64,000 bases of DNA from NCBI GenBank assembly GCA_948567375.1, contig OX419756.1:38852552-38916551 (forward strand), read 5' to 3'. The notes beneath the pieces are model-generated. The model did no database searches. It saw only the letters and a list, made by a program, of their open reading frames with translations, and was not told the DNA's origin. The translations under genes and the position numbers were made by a program. Shown here piece after piece: positions 46,683 to 58,100 of this stretch (position 1 is its first letter; each line of letters begins with the position of its first letter). Origin of the DNA: Lunularia cruciata. Lineage: Eukaryota; Streptophyta; Marchantiopsida; Lunulariales; Lunulariaceae.

Positions 46683-47369
46683 CTATGTCTTGACCTTGCA
46701 AGACTTGCTCTTTACCTGCGATTTACCTGTGATTGTGGGATCAATGTTAACGGTGCAACGAACTTTAACTTTGATTGTATCCGACTTGACATCTCCCACC
46801 TTCACCTTTGTTTTAACATCAACCTTGACAATAAGAGGCAAAGTACGGTTCTCGCTAGCTGTCAGCAAGGCGGTTTTCTTCTCAACAGGCAGAGTAAGCT
46901 GTTCCGATTTCAAATTCCCAAGGATGGAAGTTCTGTTCCTGTGGCCTTGATGGAAGGCGGGCAGCTTGCCTTGTCCCACCACTAGATCGAAAGACGTCAC
47001 TTCAATATCAATATCGTTGTAATAGAATTCCATCTTTCTGTTGGGATTGTAAGCCTCGAGAGTGAAAGACACCGTCGTGTTCAGAGTCCCCGTTGCCGCA
47101 CTTGTATCCAGCCCAGTAAGACGGACATCGACCACATTGTACTCGGGAAGCTTGGGGCGCACAACGAGCCAGAAAACGAGTGCGGCTATTCCCAACGCAA
47201 GGATGATGAGCCAGAAACAACTGCAAAACCATTTCAAAAAGCAGCAGCACGGATTTCTGTGCTTCTTCTCTCTGTACGTTGCTGGATACGGAAGAGGTTG
47301 ATCCTTGAGGCCGTAGTAAGCAGGAGGAGCATTAGTGTTGACAGGAGGGTAGACCTTTCCTCCTGACAT
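46683..47369 (-). CDS. LEA_2 / NDR1-HIN1-like (NHL) membrane protein
   Basis: Intact single-exon gene of 228 codons from ATG at 47367-47369 to TAG at 46683-46685. Residues 1-40 are Pro/Tyr-rich and cytosolic. A Cys cluster CCCFLKWFCSC (41-51) leads into one transmembrane helix (about 48-70, WLIILALGIAALVFWLVV). The rest is an outward-facing LEA_2 beta-sandwich with the family motif NPNRKMEFYY (NPN at 108-110) and a Lys/Val-rich end. Length and plan are normal for plant NHL proteins, which act in pathogen response, callose-associated plasma-membrane sites and stress; the exact role here is unknown. Codon use is ordinary and there is no sign of decay, unlike everything around it. Confidence 0.9.
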   Translation of the reverse strand: MSGGKVYPPVNTNAPPAYYGLKDQPLPYPATYREKKHRNPCCCFLKWFCSCFWLIILALGIAALVFWLVVRPKLPEYNVVDVRLTGLDTSAATGTLNTTVSFTLEAYNPNRKMEFYYNDIDIEVTSFDLVVGQGKLPAFHQGHRNRTSILGNLKSEQLTLPVEKKTALLTASENRTLPLIVKVDVKTKVKVGDVKSDTIKVKVRCTVNIDPTITGKSQVKSKSCKVKT

Positions 47370-49555
47370 TTAGATCTGCGATATAAGATCTAGAACTTCG
47401 ATTCAACCGAAGGCGAAGTTAGCCTGGTTATCCTTCAAATATCTTTGAGTCTAAACGAAGAGATTCAGATTAAACCTTGACGGTGAAGCGGAATCTCCAG
47501 TTTTACAGAGAAGTTGAGATACAAGATAGAGATAAGAATACAAATGGACTAATCTGAAAGTACTCTTAACTCAAGGAACTATTGTCGGAAACTACAGATC
47601 TATGAGAAATTCTACTGAAACGTGCAACGAGAGAAGCTTAACAAGCGGGAGATCTGCTAAAACTCGATCTTTCAATATCAAATTTTGAGGTTTTTTTTCT
47701 ATGTGGGGGCAGAGCCCAAATCAACGATAAACAAGGGATGAAAAAGAAAACTACGACGATGCTAAGAGATAGAGACACTGGGAAATATGAGGTCCGAGAC
47801 GACTATCTATACTCCTGTGAAAGGGACTCTGATGTCGGGAAGTGCCTCGTCTCCTTTGTACCTACACGTTGACGAGGCATTGAAACGTGCGGAGGTGATC
47901 CTGGATACACAACGCGTGCATAAATCAAAGGAAAGCGACAATTCAGGCAATCCTGGCCCAGAGGCATCGCTTTCGATAAGAATCCTTTGACTCATATCAC
48001 TGGCTCGGTTTGATTCTTTCTTGCTTACGACTCTTCTAGTCAGCAGGACTCTAAGACCACGGTGTCCAAGATGATTCACCGGTACGGAAGTGGTAGAGAA
48101 TTTCCTGTAAGAGTCTCAGAAAAGAAATCTGCGGGATCCAGGGAGTAATTTCCGCGGATGTTTTGTGCTTCCATCACATCTACTTTCCGTTTGGATGTAG
48201 AGAACCTACATTGTGTGTTCAGTCCGTTGCTTCCGGCAGACATCCAAGCCGTGAGGCTATGGCAGCGACCTTCAAGGACACGCATTCTCTGTCCAGCAAA
48301 ACCGCAGCATGAGACTAATTTACTTTCTAGAGCTTCCAAAGTTTGTCTCCTGCCCTGAGGAAGTCCAGCTATGAAGATCGGCCCAAAACACGTGAGTGTT
48401 CAATCAGTTCATTTTCTCCGGCCAATTCTGGCCTACTAAAAGTTTTTGACTGTTTCCTGTCTAGTGGAAATACTAATAAACAGTCATTGTGAAAGGAGTT
48501 CGTTAATTCGTGCTTTGCCAGCTTTTGAGGAAAGCATATGTCTCTGAAATTCTAATTAGTTTCCTTCAGGATGAAGAAAATAGTGAAACGAGATCTCTGT
48601 AAAGAACGACTGGTGAAATTATGAATGGCACAAGACCAAAGCTTGAATTGAACACGGTGAGGGGTGTTTCCTCGCTCCTTCCAGGACATTCTGCCGTTTC
48701 GGTCTTCGTCGACTCAGAGGAACGCGGAGAGGGTGGGCCCCAAAGTAATAATCTCTTTGAAGATATCATAATATGCTTAATGCACCAATTGACAAGAACC
48801 GGGTCACAATCATGAGGGGTCTTGTGACTCTTGTTGCTCCGGGCAAAGTACGAATCTGATGCCCTAAGAGCGGTAAGACCCTCCCACAAGGCCGCAGAAT
48901 CAAAACAGATCATAGCGAGTGAAGTACGGGTGGTGATCAGTGGCTTTGGAGGCTGCCCGAGGATGAGGCCCAGCAGGGCCCGACCACAGCGGAAGAAGTC
49001 TCCCATAGGACGGCTATGTATTCATTTGTACTGCAAACGATCTAAAGCCGAATGTACCTCCAGAATTGAGTCCCATTGCTAATGATACCCAGAAATCCAC
49101 CGGTAAACTCGCAGTTTCTTCGAGATGGTATCCATATGTGCTCTAGGATAATATCCAGCTCTACCTACAGAAAGTTTCGATACAGCAATAAGGCTCCACT
49201 GCTGGAGACTGCATCTTTAATTCACCTGTATCATTCTCCAGATTAAGATGCATGAAACATGAGAGAATCCCAGATCTGCGAGGAGTTGCACACACATTCC
49301 AAAGGGAGGGCTAGACTGTTAGAGAAGGCATTCGACTGCTAGATCACCACAGATCAGCCACCAGCGGTAAATCTGCAGAAACCTTCGTAATTCTACGCAG
49401 ATACCACGATAGCAGGACCCAATAACAAAGACAATACAGTATGAGCAAAGTATTGAGCAAGGAAGTACTAGAGGACATGTTTCTCGTCCATAGGATTATT
49501 GACTTCCCTTCATATTAAACCTCCACATGAACGGAGCTCCAGTAGTTTATATACC
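47370..49555. other. LEA_2 upstream region and unassigned DNA
   Basis: The first several hundred bases must hold the LEA_2 promoter and 5' leader. I see a T-run (47691-47699) but no TATA box I would defend. Frames at 47787-47990 plus, 48076-48339 minus and 48566-49006 minus (146 codons) are open but overlap on opposite strands and match no family I know. Confidence 0.4.
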
Positions 49556-49715
49556 TTCAAACTTGCATAGCTAGAATAGGTTAGGTGCGGTAGGGCAGAT
49601 CCGTGTATTATTGGGACCTAGCCCCATTTTACCTGTTTGGTCTCTTTGGTCTCTGCCTTGTCCGCTTGATGGGGTCTTTCCATCCTTCGTGTTTGCTACG
49701 CGGTCGCATTTTCTC
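49556..49715 (+). mobile_element. 3' end fragment of the LINE-like element
   Basis: The phrases CTTGCATAGCT, TTAGGTGC-GTAGGGCAGAT, TAGCCCCAT-TTA, CTTGTCCGCTTGATGG-GTCTT and CATCCTTCGTGTTTGCTAC follow the same order as at 1204-1350, spanning the last codons and 3' tail of the element there. Only the end is present, as is typical of 5'-truncated non-LTR copies. Confidence 0.7.
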
Positions 49716-51871
49716 GCATGAACAGAGTAGTCGATGCATTACGGCAATCCGGATGCAGTAGCTTGCTCATAAGTCAGTCTCTATAGCACTTCATCCTGAT
49801 CAACGTACCCCACATGCTACTTGTCGTTATGAGTAAACTTATATCCCAAAAAGCACACGCCAGGTGAAGCTGTTGATTTTGCTTCACAACCACTCATGAT
49901 GATCAGAACAAGCTTTGGTTTTGACTTCAAACTTAGCAAGAAATTAGCCATTTGACTTGCACTTGCATCTTCTTTTCTCCTAGTCGTCTCAAACGTGATT
50001 TATACCTCCTAACTTAGCTTGGTACTTTTCGTATATTGTCCCGGGAGGTAATCAAGAAGGTCAAGAGGTAATCAAAACTAATGTGTGCAATCTTCAACCT
50101 ACGTAAGACTACACACATTTGCCTTGATTACCTCTTGACCTTCTTGATTTCCACCCGGAACAATGTACGATAAATATGAGCAATACAACATTATATTGCC
50201 CTTTAGAAACTAAGATCTACGGTCATATGCAGTTCCCTCGAATCCATCAATCAATATTGTCAACACATATGATATCGCAATCTCCCAAGCGTATAGACAG
50301 CTTTATAGTAGTTTATTGTACTACCATTAAATATGGTCGGCCCTTATTTCTATCAAAACATTGTGTAATAATTTGATTGAATGCTATAATTTTATATATT
50401 TTTTGTTATAGTTATGAAGTAGTGGATCTCATATAAACTCATAAAGACATTACTTTCAAATACTCTTAATCACGCCTATCATATGGAGGAACACTTTCAT
50501 TCTCATGCATCTTACGCGATTATAACTTCAATAATTATTACAAAAGAAGTGCCTTGAATCCGTCTTCATAAGTACACCCTATATCCATTGTTCTTTTACT
50601 ACTTTCTTGTCTTTAGAAATTGACCAACATGTAGATACTTTACTTGCTACAACAAAATGCATTTGTGACCTTGCTCCAATATTTATACGGCCTTGTAATA
50701 TTTTTTTCACCTTTACCATACCAAACATTGCTAACCCTATAAGTCACTCTAGTGCCTAATCAATTATGATTCCTCCAAATGATAATATAACTTGCAACTC
50801 ATACTCTAGCTCTATTGTCTTAATCTCACTTGCTCCAATCAAATTTGTCTCTTGATCAAAGTAAATAAGTGATCATCTTCATCTCCACAAATTTACATGA
50901 TTGAGCATTGAATCTCCTTTCTCCATAATTAGTCCAAAGTGAATTTTCTTTTTCTCCTTATATTTGGCTGCAACAATTGTTAGAATTCTTGTTTGACATA
51001 AGGCACATGAGCAAGAAAGGAACAAATATTTGTCCTCTTATCCTTCACATATATCTATAGTTGACATATCTTGTCAACTATAGAGGATATATCTTGTTTC
51101 TCCTCCATCTCCTTGTATACTTTGTACATGTATAGCATTATCTCAATAACCGATATTTGGGTATATCCAAACAAAGATCCAGTTGCTCATCCTTTTGCTT
51201 TATGTACTTTCTACATACATAATGAATATGTACTTAATGAACTTGGTTGTTTTATCCTTTATTGATAGGTAAAATACAGTCTTCTCTAGATTCTTGCAGT
51301 CTTTAGACAAGAACTTATCATCTAGGAGGTCATCTTAAATCATCAAATAATTTGCTATATCACCTTTTGGAGAAAAAGAGATATATATTTAATAACCTAA
51401 ATTGTTGTGATTTACATTATTGATTGCAACACTATACTTTAGCCTTTAGCTTTGCTCTATTGCACTACTTCCAATAGATTACTACTTAATTAAATATTGT
51501 TGCTTCTGATTTTCTTTGTCTTTCTTATTTTTAAATATTTCTTCTTCCCTTTGTTCTTTAGTTGCTTGGGTTTCACATCAGTACTCTTCTTCATCTACCT
51601 TGTCATTCTACTTAAAAAATAGACTTTATGGTTGATGCATATATAGAGGAAAATAGAGAGCACATACAATATTATTAAATATAAATAGTAGATTAAATTA
51701 TTAATATCCATGGTACATGCATCAATCATAAAGGCCTTTATATTATATTACATTGTAATTTTTATTTATTATATGAGATACACTCCTTATTTTTCTTGAA
51801 TTAGTATTTTCACATTGAATGCACAATGTTAAGATGATAAGGTGGGATGATCTCCTACAGACCATGTACTA
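49716..51871. other. AT-rich non-coding stretch
   Basis: The part from about 50160 to 51840 is strongly AT-rich with no open frame above about 66 codons and no recognisable gene. A long foldback lies at 50030-50169. The retroelement F begins at 51872. Confidence 0.5.
50030..50169. repeat. Foldback with ~63-bp arms and short loop
   Basis: The left arm (50030-50092) and right arm (50107-50169) are reverse complements with about nine mismatches. The centre is a perfect match including ATCAAGAAGGTCAAGAGG. The loop is about 14 bases. It could be a MITE-like foldback element, a small-RNA hairpin precursor, or a template-switch duplication. Confidence 0.85.
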
Positions 51872-52479
51872 TGTCATGATATTTGTAGCGCCAGAGCTAG
51901 TTTGCTCGGACATTCAAGTGGTAGTGTTGGCAATCATAATTATTTTGGTAGATGCTCATGGACTACTTGTTGGTAGCCAGATTTCATGTTAGGGTTATTG
52001 ATTACATGGTGGGACCCATCATCACTTGCACTATTTGCACTGTTAGGGTTGGAGGGTTAGGTTGAGCAAAGAGGTGTACTTTTGAAGTGCAACTCCAAAG
52101 ATTTCACTTCTCTTATGTTGAACCTTCAAGTTCTTGGCTATGGTGGACAAAGGCCAAAAATTAGACTTTTCAAAGTGTAACTCCAAAGAGCCACTTCTTT
52201 GATGTTGAGTCTTTGAGTTCTTGGCTATAGTGGACAAAGGCCAACAAGCATCATCTAGAGTCTCTTAGCTAGAGTGGGTGTGGCTTGATTGTAATCAATG
52301 CTTGAGTATGGATAGATTGTTGAATGAAGGATCAAGTATAGATCTAATTTGAGTGTGATTTGAGTGGAAGAATGAATTGATTACATCAAAGAAGTGAGAG
52401 TCAAGGAGGAATCGAGTGCAAGAACTGAGTGCATAGGTGGTATCTCCAAGCTTTATTGATTGTTGGTACATGCAATTGT

Positions 52480-52880
52480 TATAAAAGACCGAATCCAAGG
52501 AGAGAAATAAGAGAATGGAAACTCACATTGGGACACTTGAACGAGGGAAAACTCCAAATGCCTAGTATGAGCTTTAGCTTTGGTGTTTATAGGTAGCATA
52601 CAAGGCCCTTGAGAAGCTTCTCAAGAAGCTTCCTTAGAGTGCAAGCCACGTTAACTAGGAAGCTTCTCAAGAAGCTTCCTTCCAGAAGCTGCCTACTTGG
52701 CATGCAAGCTATGCTAGTTGGAAGCTTCTAGAAGCTTCCTTCTAAAAGCTACTTACTTGAGGTGCAAGCTAAGCTAGCCGGAAAGCTTCCTAGATACTTC
52801 CTGAATATTCTAGGCTAATTTGTCTTATGTGCTACTTTGTAAGCCCGACTAACTTTGTCGCTAAACTCCATATTGTTACA
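52480..52880 (-). repeat. 3' LTR of element B
   Basis: 401 bp on the minus strand, starting TGTAACAATATGG at 52880. It contains the four-unit GAA/TTC array at 52721-52738. About 93 percent identical by eye to the 5' LTR, with differences mainly transitions and two short deletions. The TATA box is mutated here. Confidence 0.92.
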
Positions 52881-52889
52881 TATTCCCCC

Positions 52890-54230
52890 ACCGCTAGTTG
52901 GTGACGTCCTCGTTACCAATGAAGCTTTGAAGTCCTGGATGGCCGTCTGTGCATTCTGGAGGTGAGAAAGAGGTTCCCATGTGGCATCATGAAAGGGATA
53001 CCCTTTCCAAAGGACCTTGTACTCCGTATGTTGGCGACGGCCTCGTTGAATATGGCGACGTGCAAGGATACAATCAACTTTGTACTCCTTATGATCATTA
53101 ATAGGGATAGGAAGAGGGGGAGGTTGGACTCAAGAGGAAAAGGAAGAGGGGTTAGGAACAAAAGGTTTCAACTTGGAAATATGAAAGACAAGATGGATAC
53201 ACATTTGACAAGGCAAGGCAAGTCAATAAGTAATAAGAGAGACAATTTGGGTGATATCAAAGGGTCCTATCCAATTAGGGGTAAGTTTACAAACTTGGGT
53301 ATCAAGTGGGAGAGAGAGGTTACTAGAGGATAGCATGACTTTATCACTAACTTCAAAGGTGAGATCACGATGATGGTTGTCTACATATTGTTTTTGGCAA
53401 TTTTGAGCAACAAGGAGGTGAGATTTGGCTTGTTGGAGAGATTAGGATATAGAGGTCAAGAATGTGGAAGTATGAGGAACCTGAGATGGAGGTGGAGCAA
53501 GAAGAGAATCTGGAACAAGCGGATCTTGGCCAAAATTGAGAAAGAAAGGAGAAAATCCGGTGCTTGCCTATTTGGAATTGTTGTAGGCAAATTCTGCAGA
53601 TGCAAGACATTTGTCCCAATTGGTATGGTAGACATTGACAAAGGTGCACAACATATCCTCCAATGTACAATTTGCACGTTAGGTTTGTCCATCAGTTTGA
53701 GGATGATAGGCTATGGACAAAGCAAACTTAGTGCCGAGTATTTGGAAGAGTGCTTGTCAAAACTTCCCAGTAAATCAAGGATCACGGTTGGAGATGAGTA
53801 CACGTGGCATCCCTGGATGCTTGAAGACATTGTCAAAGTAGATTTGCGCTAAGGTTGGAGCATCCACGGTATCACAGGTTGGTGCCAAGTGGATTTGCTT
53901 ACTAAGCTTATCCACAAACACCACAATTGCGGTGTGTCCTTGTTTTGTCTTTGGCAAGGATGTGATGAGATCCAAGCTCACATGCTCCGAGCGAGCAGAT
54001 GGAATGGCAAGTGGTTGAAGGAGTCCACTCGGCTTTTGGTTGTTGGCCTTGTTATGTCTGCAGCTCTCACATGATCAGACAAATTCTTGAACATCTCGTG
54101 TCATGTTGGGCTACCACCATTGATGTTAGAGGGTACCCAAGGTCTTGTCCACACCCATGTGACCAGCGATGGATAAATCATGGGCTTCTTGAAGGCGCAC
54201 AAGTCAAAGATCACCTTTAGCTAGAACATA
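52890..54230 (-). pseudogene. Element B integrase and chromodomain
   Basis: Integrase: SLDLITSLPKTKQGHTAIVV (53920-53981), VLISNRDP near 53780 (the second catalytic Asp has become Asn) and YHPQTDGQT followed by a TAA where the catalytic Glu codon should be (near 53680). The C-terminal part has VFHVSK-like sequence near 53170. A chromodomain at about 52910-53100 reads YKVDCIL, EYKVLWKGYPFHDATWEPL and LQNAQTAIQDF. It is the clearest chromodomain in the window. Confidence 0.85.
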
Positions 54231-54419
54231 GATCCGGTCCTCATGGAATAAAAGGTCCTCCTTGATGGAGAACGTGTTGTACTCCTTATTGCATGCCGTA
54301 AGATGACCATGTACCATTTGGAAGAAGGATCTTGGTGTAGAGTTGACTGAAACTCTTTTTGGACCTTGGAGTCAATTGACACTATTGAAATTGTCGCTCT
54401 GATGAGAGGAAGACACTTC

Positions 54420-55790
54420 AAATCAGGTCGTCGTGATAAAGCATCAGCGATGACATGGAACCAACCTGGTTTGTACTCAAGTTTTATGTTATATAGTTGG
54501 AGTTGTTCCTCCCATCAATGATGTCGACTCTTCATGTGTTCCAAGTGTAAGGTTTGCAACAATGGTTTGTGATCAGTTTGCATGATCACTTGTTTCCCCA
54601 AGAGGTAATGCCTCCATACCTTGGTGGCGTATACCATTGCAAGTTGTTCTCAATCTCAAGAAAAGTAGTTTTGTTCAGTCGTATTGAGTTGGCAAGACAC
54701 AAAGGCAATGGGATGGAGTCCATCTGGGAATTCTTGTTGTAGCACAGCTCCAATTGCAAAGTTAGAAGCATCCAAATCAACCACACAGGGTAGTTGAGGA
54801 TCATATGGTTGAAGAATGGGTCTTGAAGACACCATATGCTTTAACTTCTGGAATGCTTCTTCATGATGGGTGGTCCATTGGAAGCTCGAGTTCTTTCCCA
54901 AGAGGTCAGTCAATGGTGCAGCCACATGAGCATAATAATGGATGAACCGTCGGTAAAAACTGGCCAATCCATTGAATGCTCCTACTTTTGTAGCATATTT
55001 CGGGGTAGGCCAATCAGTAATGGCCTTGATCTTCTCTTCTTCTATCTTGATCTCCTTTGATGAGATCTTATGACCCTAGAAGGTAACCCTCTTCTGCCAA
55101 AAGGCGCAATTCGACCTCTTGTAGTAAAATTTCCATTGTTGTAGTTGTCTTAGGACTTCTCGCACATGGTTCACGTGTTTTGCCTCTGTCTTACTTTAAA
55201 TAAAGATATCATCCAAAAACACCACCACAGACCGATCCAATAGTCCATCCAACACCCGATGCATCTGATCCATGAAGACTACTGGAGCATTAGTGAGTCC
55301 AAAAGGTAGAACTCGCCACTCAAAATGCCCATACCTTGTACAAAAGGCAGTCTTTTGCACATCCTCTCCATCAATAGGAATTTGCCAATAGCCGCTACAA
55401 AGATCCAACTTGGAAAAGTAGCATGATCCACTTAGTCAATCAAGCAAGTCATCAATCTGAGGCAAGGGATATGCATTCTTCACGGTTTGCTTATTGAGCC
55501 CACGGTAATCAATACAAAAACAAAGTCCTCCATCCTTCTTTGGAACAAACAGTACCGGTGCTCCCCAAGGAGAGGTACTATGTCATATGAAGTCCTTCTC
55601 CAACAACTCCTTAAGTGTTGTTCGCAACTCTTCCAACTCCTTTGGTGAGAGCCGATAGATCGGTCTACTCACTAGAGTACTCCTTGGCAATAACTTGATC
55701 TTGAAGGGCATACCACAATTGGAGGGTAATCCCTTTGGCAAATCATCCAGAAACACGTCCACAAACTCCTTAACTATCCGATCAACCATT
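54420..55790 (-). pseudogene. Element B reverse transcriptase and RNase H
   Basis: RT: 55583-55789 (VKEFVDVFLDDLPKGLPSN, RPIYRLSPKELEEL), [19 protein letters not shown] near 55490-55545, and 55196-55408 ([49 protein letters not shown] with the catalytic DD). RNase H: 54656-54967 with SFYRRFIHYYAHVAAPLTDL, VDLDASNFAIGAVLQQEF and AFVSCQL. Reading is nearly continuous with isolated stops. Confidence 0.9.
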
Positions 55791-55792
55791 GC

Positions 55793-56077
55793 TTAATGAG
55801 GCTCTTGGTCCTCCACAGATTTTTCTTGTGCAATCTGCTTGATCCACACCGTGAATACAAACTTATCTTCTTCCAAAGCTTGCTCTATGGTTGCTTTGCT
55901 AACAAACTTCCCTTCTAGGGACTCATCTCTCTTCCAAGCTTGCTCTATGGTTGCCTTCTTGGCAAACTTTCCATCTTGGGACTCCACTCCCTTCAAGGTT
56001 TGCTCTATGGCTACCTTCTCGACAAACTTCCCATCTTGGGACTGACTATTCTTAGGTGTCTTACTCAGAGGTGCCAC
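55793..56077 (-). pseudogene. Element B protease-RT linker with 60-bp repeats
   Basis: Three direct repeats of exactly 60 bp (TGCTCTATGG at 55881, 55941 and 56001 on the plus strand) encode a charged unit on the minus strand, SQDGKFVEKVAIEQTLK with variants. The open frame is intact through all copies. Element A has three units and element D has two. Confidence 0.85.
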
Positions 56078-56086
56078 ACAACCTAA

Positions 56087-56640
56087 TCAGAAATTCCTAC
56101 CTTGGTGTTGTACTTGAATTTGGCATCGGGTCCAATCAAATTGAACCTTATGATGTTCAAGCCAAGGTAGACCCAGAATGATATCATAGTGTAGAGGTGC
56201 CACTAGAAACCTCATACACTCCGAATACTCCTTCCCAATCTTGAAGGTAACAAGATGCAAGGTGCGAAATGCAGAACCCTTTCTACCATCCGCCATCATC
56301 AAACTACTTCCAATCACTGGCTTGATAGGAATACCCAATTCCTTTGCTACTTGCATAGACATGCAATTCTCTAAACTTTCAAAATCAAATCATACAATCT
56401 TGATTAGATATCATACCTTGCAAGTGAAGCAAACTTGCATAGTTCGAGCCTTCAATCCCATTGGAACTAATCAAGCTCCCAGTAGGCGGCTAGAAATCTC
56501 CTACTGGGATTCCACATTTCCTTGATCATTCCGCTCCACAACTTCCACTTGGGCAACTTGTCAAGGTCGTCCATTCTTGAGTGGACATTCAACAATACAA
56601 TGCCCCAATTGGTGACAATAAAAACAACCACTATTTTGTT
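56087..56640 (-). pseudogene. Element B zinc knuckle and protease
   Basis: CCHC knuckle CFYCHQLGHCIVEC at 56585-56626 (minus), then protease-like sequence with MSMQVAKELGIPIKPVIG, RTLHLVTFKIGKEYSECM and LHYDIILGLPWLEHHKVQFD (56087-56362). The segment around the expected D-S-G is out of frame near 56370-56400. Confidence 0.8.
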
Positions 56641-56755
56641 GCAATTTATCTTTATCTGCTACACCAAGTGGTCTTTGTTGAATGGCATCAATCTCCATTG
56701 GTGCTGGCTCTTCCACTTGTGTGTAGTGTATTGGTAGGCTCTGTGGAGGTCGAGG

Positions 56756-57406
56756 TCAAGTACAAGTTGTTGCCACCAAGGAATCAAATTGTTCGGCCAA
56801 CCGCATGGCTTCCTCCAAGTGTTGTGGCTCTTGTATGGTTACCTCTAATTTGGTTCTTGCCTTCAAGCCCCTCACAAATTGATCTAGAGCTTCACCTTCC
56901 AATATATCTAGAATTTGCATGATGGTGTTTTGGAACTGCGTGATGTAACTTCTTATAGAGCCAATTTGTTTCAACTCTACCAACTTATCCCGTGTAGCTT
57001 GTGTGGCATTTATAGCTTGGAACCAACTAATTATTGCGCTCTTGAATTCTGCCCATGTCAAGTTTGGTGCAACAATGTATCATTCTGCTCGTTCCACTTG
57101 GAAATTCCACCGTAGCTTTTCTACTCCATCCAATTGGCTAGAAGCCAAGAGAATTTGTTTTCCCTTATCTTGTAGATTGGTAGCTTCAAAATAACATTCA
57201 AAATCAAACACAAAATTCTCCACTGTACTTGGAAGATTCTTGCCTTCAAATACCTTGGGTTTAGAGAATCTGATCCGATCTTCTCGTTCTTGAATTGGTA
57301 CTCTCTCCACCTGCTCTTGTCATCAAAGATCTTGTTCATCCAACAATCGAGTAAGGTACTTGATTTGTTGTTGCATAGCAAGGATAACATCGGGTATTTC
57401 CGCCAT
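56756..57406 (-). pseudogene. Element B gag
   Basis: The start ATG is at 57404-57406 (MAEIPDVILAMQQQIKYLTR). Two adjacent stops (TGA TGA near 57318) follow. Then VERVPIQEREDRIRFSKPKV, FEGKNLPSTVENFVFDFECY, WAEFKSAIISWFQAINATQA and the retrotransposon-gag core ELKQIGSIRSYITQFQNTI with LDQFVRGLKARTKLEV. It is the clearest gag of the A/B/D family. Confidence 0.88.
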
Positions 57407-57674
57407 GGTTGCTACTCTATCACACCACTCCCAATCTATCTAATTTATTAACACATAGAAACATCACGTCCACCGTTCTCCATAAGTTACAATCGGAAGC
57501 ACCAAGGGTTCCTCAAATATGGTGATCATATGCAAAAAATCTTGTCAAAACTGCAAGGTGATGAATTGTGTGAAACAATGCTTGGGTAGTACTTGGCAAA
57601 AATCCCAATGGTTTGGTGGAAGTGGATTTAGTGGTCCATAAATTCCATCCATCCCATTCCTACTCTGATACCAA

Positions 57675-58100
57675 TGTAAAAGACCAAATTTAAGGAGAGA
57701 AATAGGAGAATGGAAACTCACATTGGGACACTTGAATGAGGGAAAAATCTGAGTGCCTAGCATGAGCTTTGGCTTTGGTATTTATAGGTATCATACAAGG
57801 CTCTTGAGAAGCTTCTCAAAAAGCTTCCTCAAGCCGCTTTCTTAGAGTGCAAGCCAAGTTAACTAGGAAGCTTCTCAAGAAGTTTCCTTCTAGAAGCCGC
57901 CTACTTGGCATGCAAGCTAAAGTAGTTGGAAGCTTCTAGAAGCTTCCTTCTAGAAGCTACTTACTTGAGGTGCAAGCTAAGCTAGCCGGGAAGCTTCCCA
58001 AGAAGCTTCCTAGATACTTCCGGAATATTCTAGGCTAATTTGTCTTATGTGCTACTTCATAAGCCCAACTAACTTTGTCGCTAAACTCCCTATTGTTACA
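57675..58100 (-). repeat. 5' LTR of element B
   Basis: 426 bp on the minus strand. It holds a perfect four-unit GAA/TTC array at 57929-57946, further GAAGCTTC units at 57806-57880, and TATAAATA on the minus strand at 57779-57786. It ends next to the PBS at 57663-57673. Confidence 0.93.
57779..57946 (-). promoter_or_regulatory. HSE-like arrays and TATA box in the element B promoter
   Basis: On the minus strand, GAAGCTTCTAGAAGCTTC (57929-57946) and more GAAGCTTC palindromes lie upstream of TATAAATA (57779-57786); the nearest palindrome is about 20 bp from the TATA box. This matches the layout in element A. Heat-factor binding is inferred from the motif. Confidence 0.55.

Larger units (their letters stand above)
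52480..58100 (-). mobile_element. Element B: full-length chromovirus-type Ty3/gypsy
   Basis: 5' LTR 57675-58100, PBS 57663-57673 (CTCTGATACCA on the plus strand), gag-pol, polypurine tract (GGTGGGGGAATA on the minus strand, 52881-52892), 3' LTR 52480-52880. It is flanked by ATTGT (52475-52479) and ATCGT (58101-58105), a target-site duplication with one C/T change. Same family as A and D, and the best-preserved copy: gag has its ATG and long open stretches. Still dead through stops. Confidence 0.94.

Noticed and set aside
46666-46950. 94-codon open frame on the plus strand
   Set aside because: Shadow of the LEA_2 gene on the opposite strand.
48566-49006. 146-codon open frame on the minus strand
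   Set aside because: Overlaps open frames on the other strand, matches no family I know and has no splice or promoter support.
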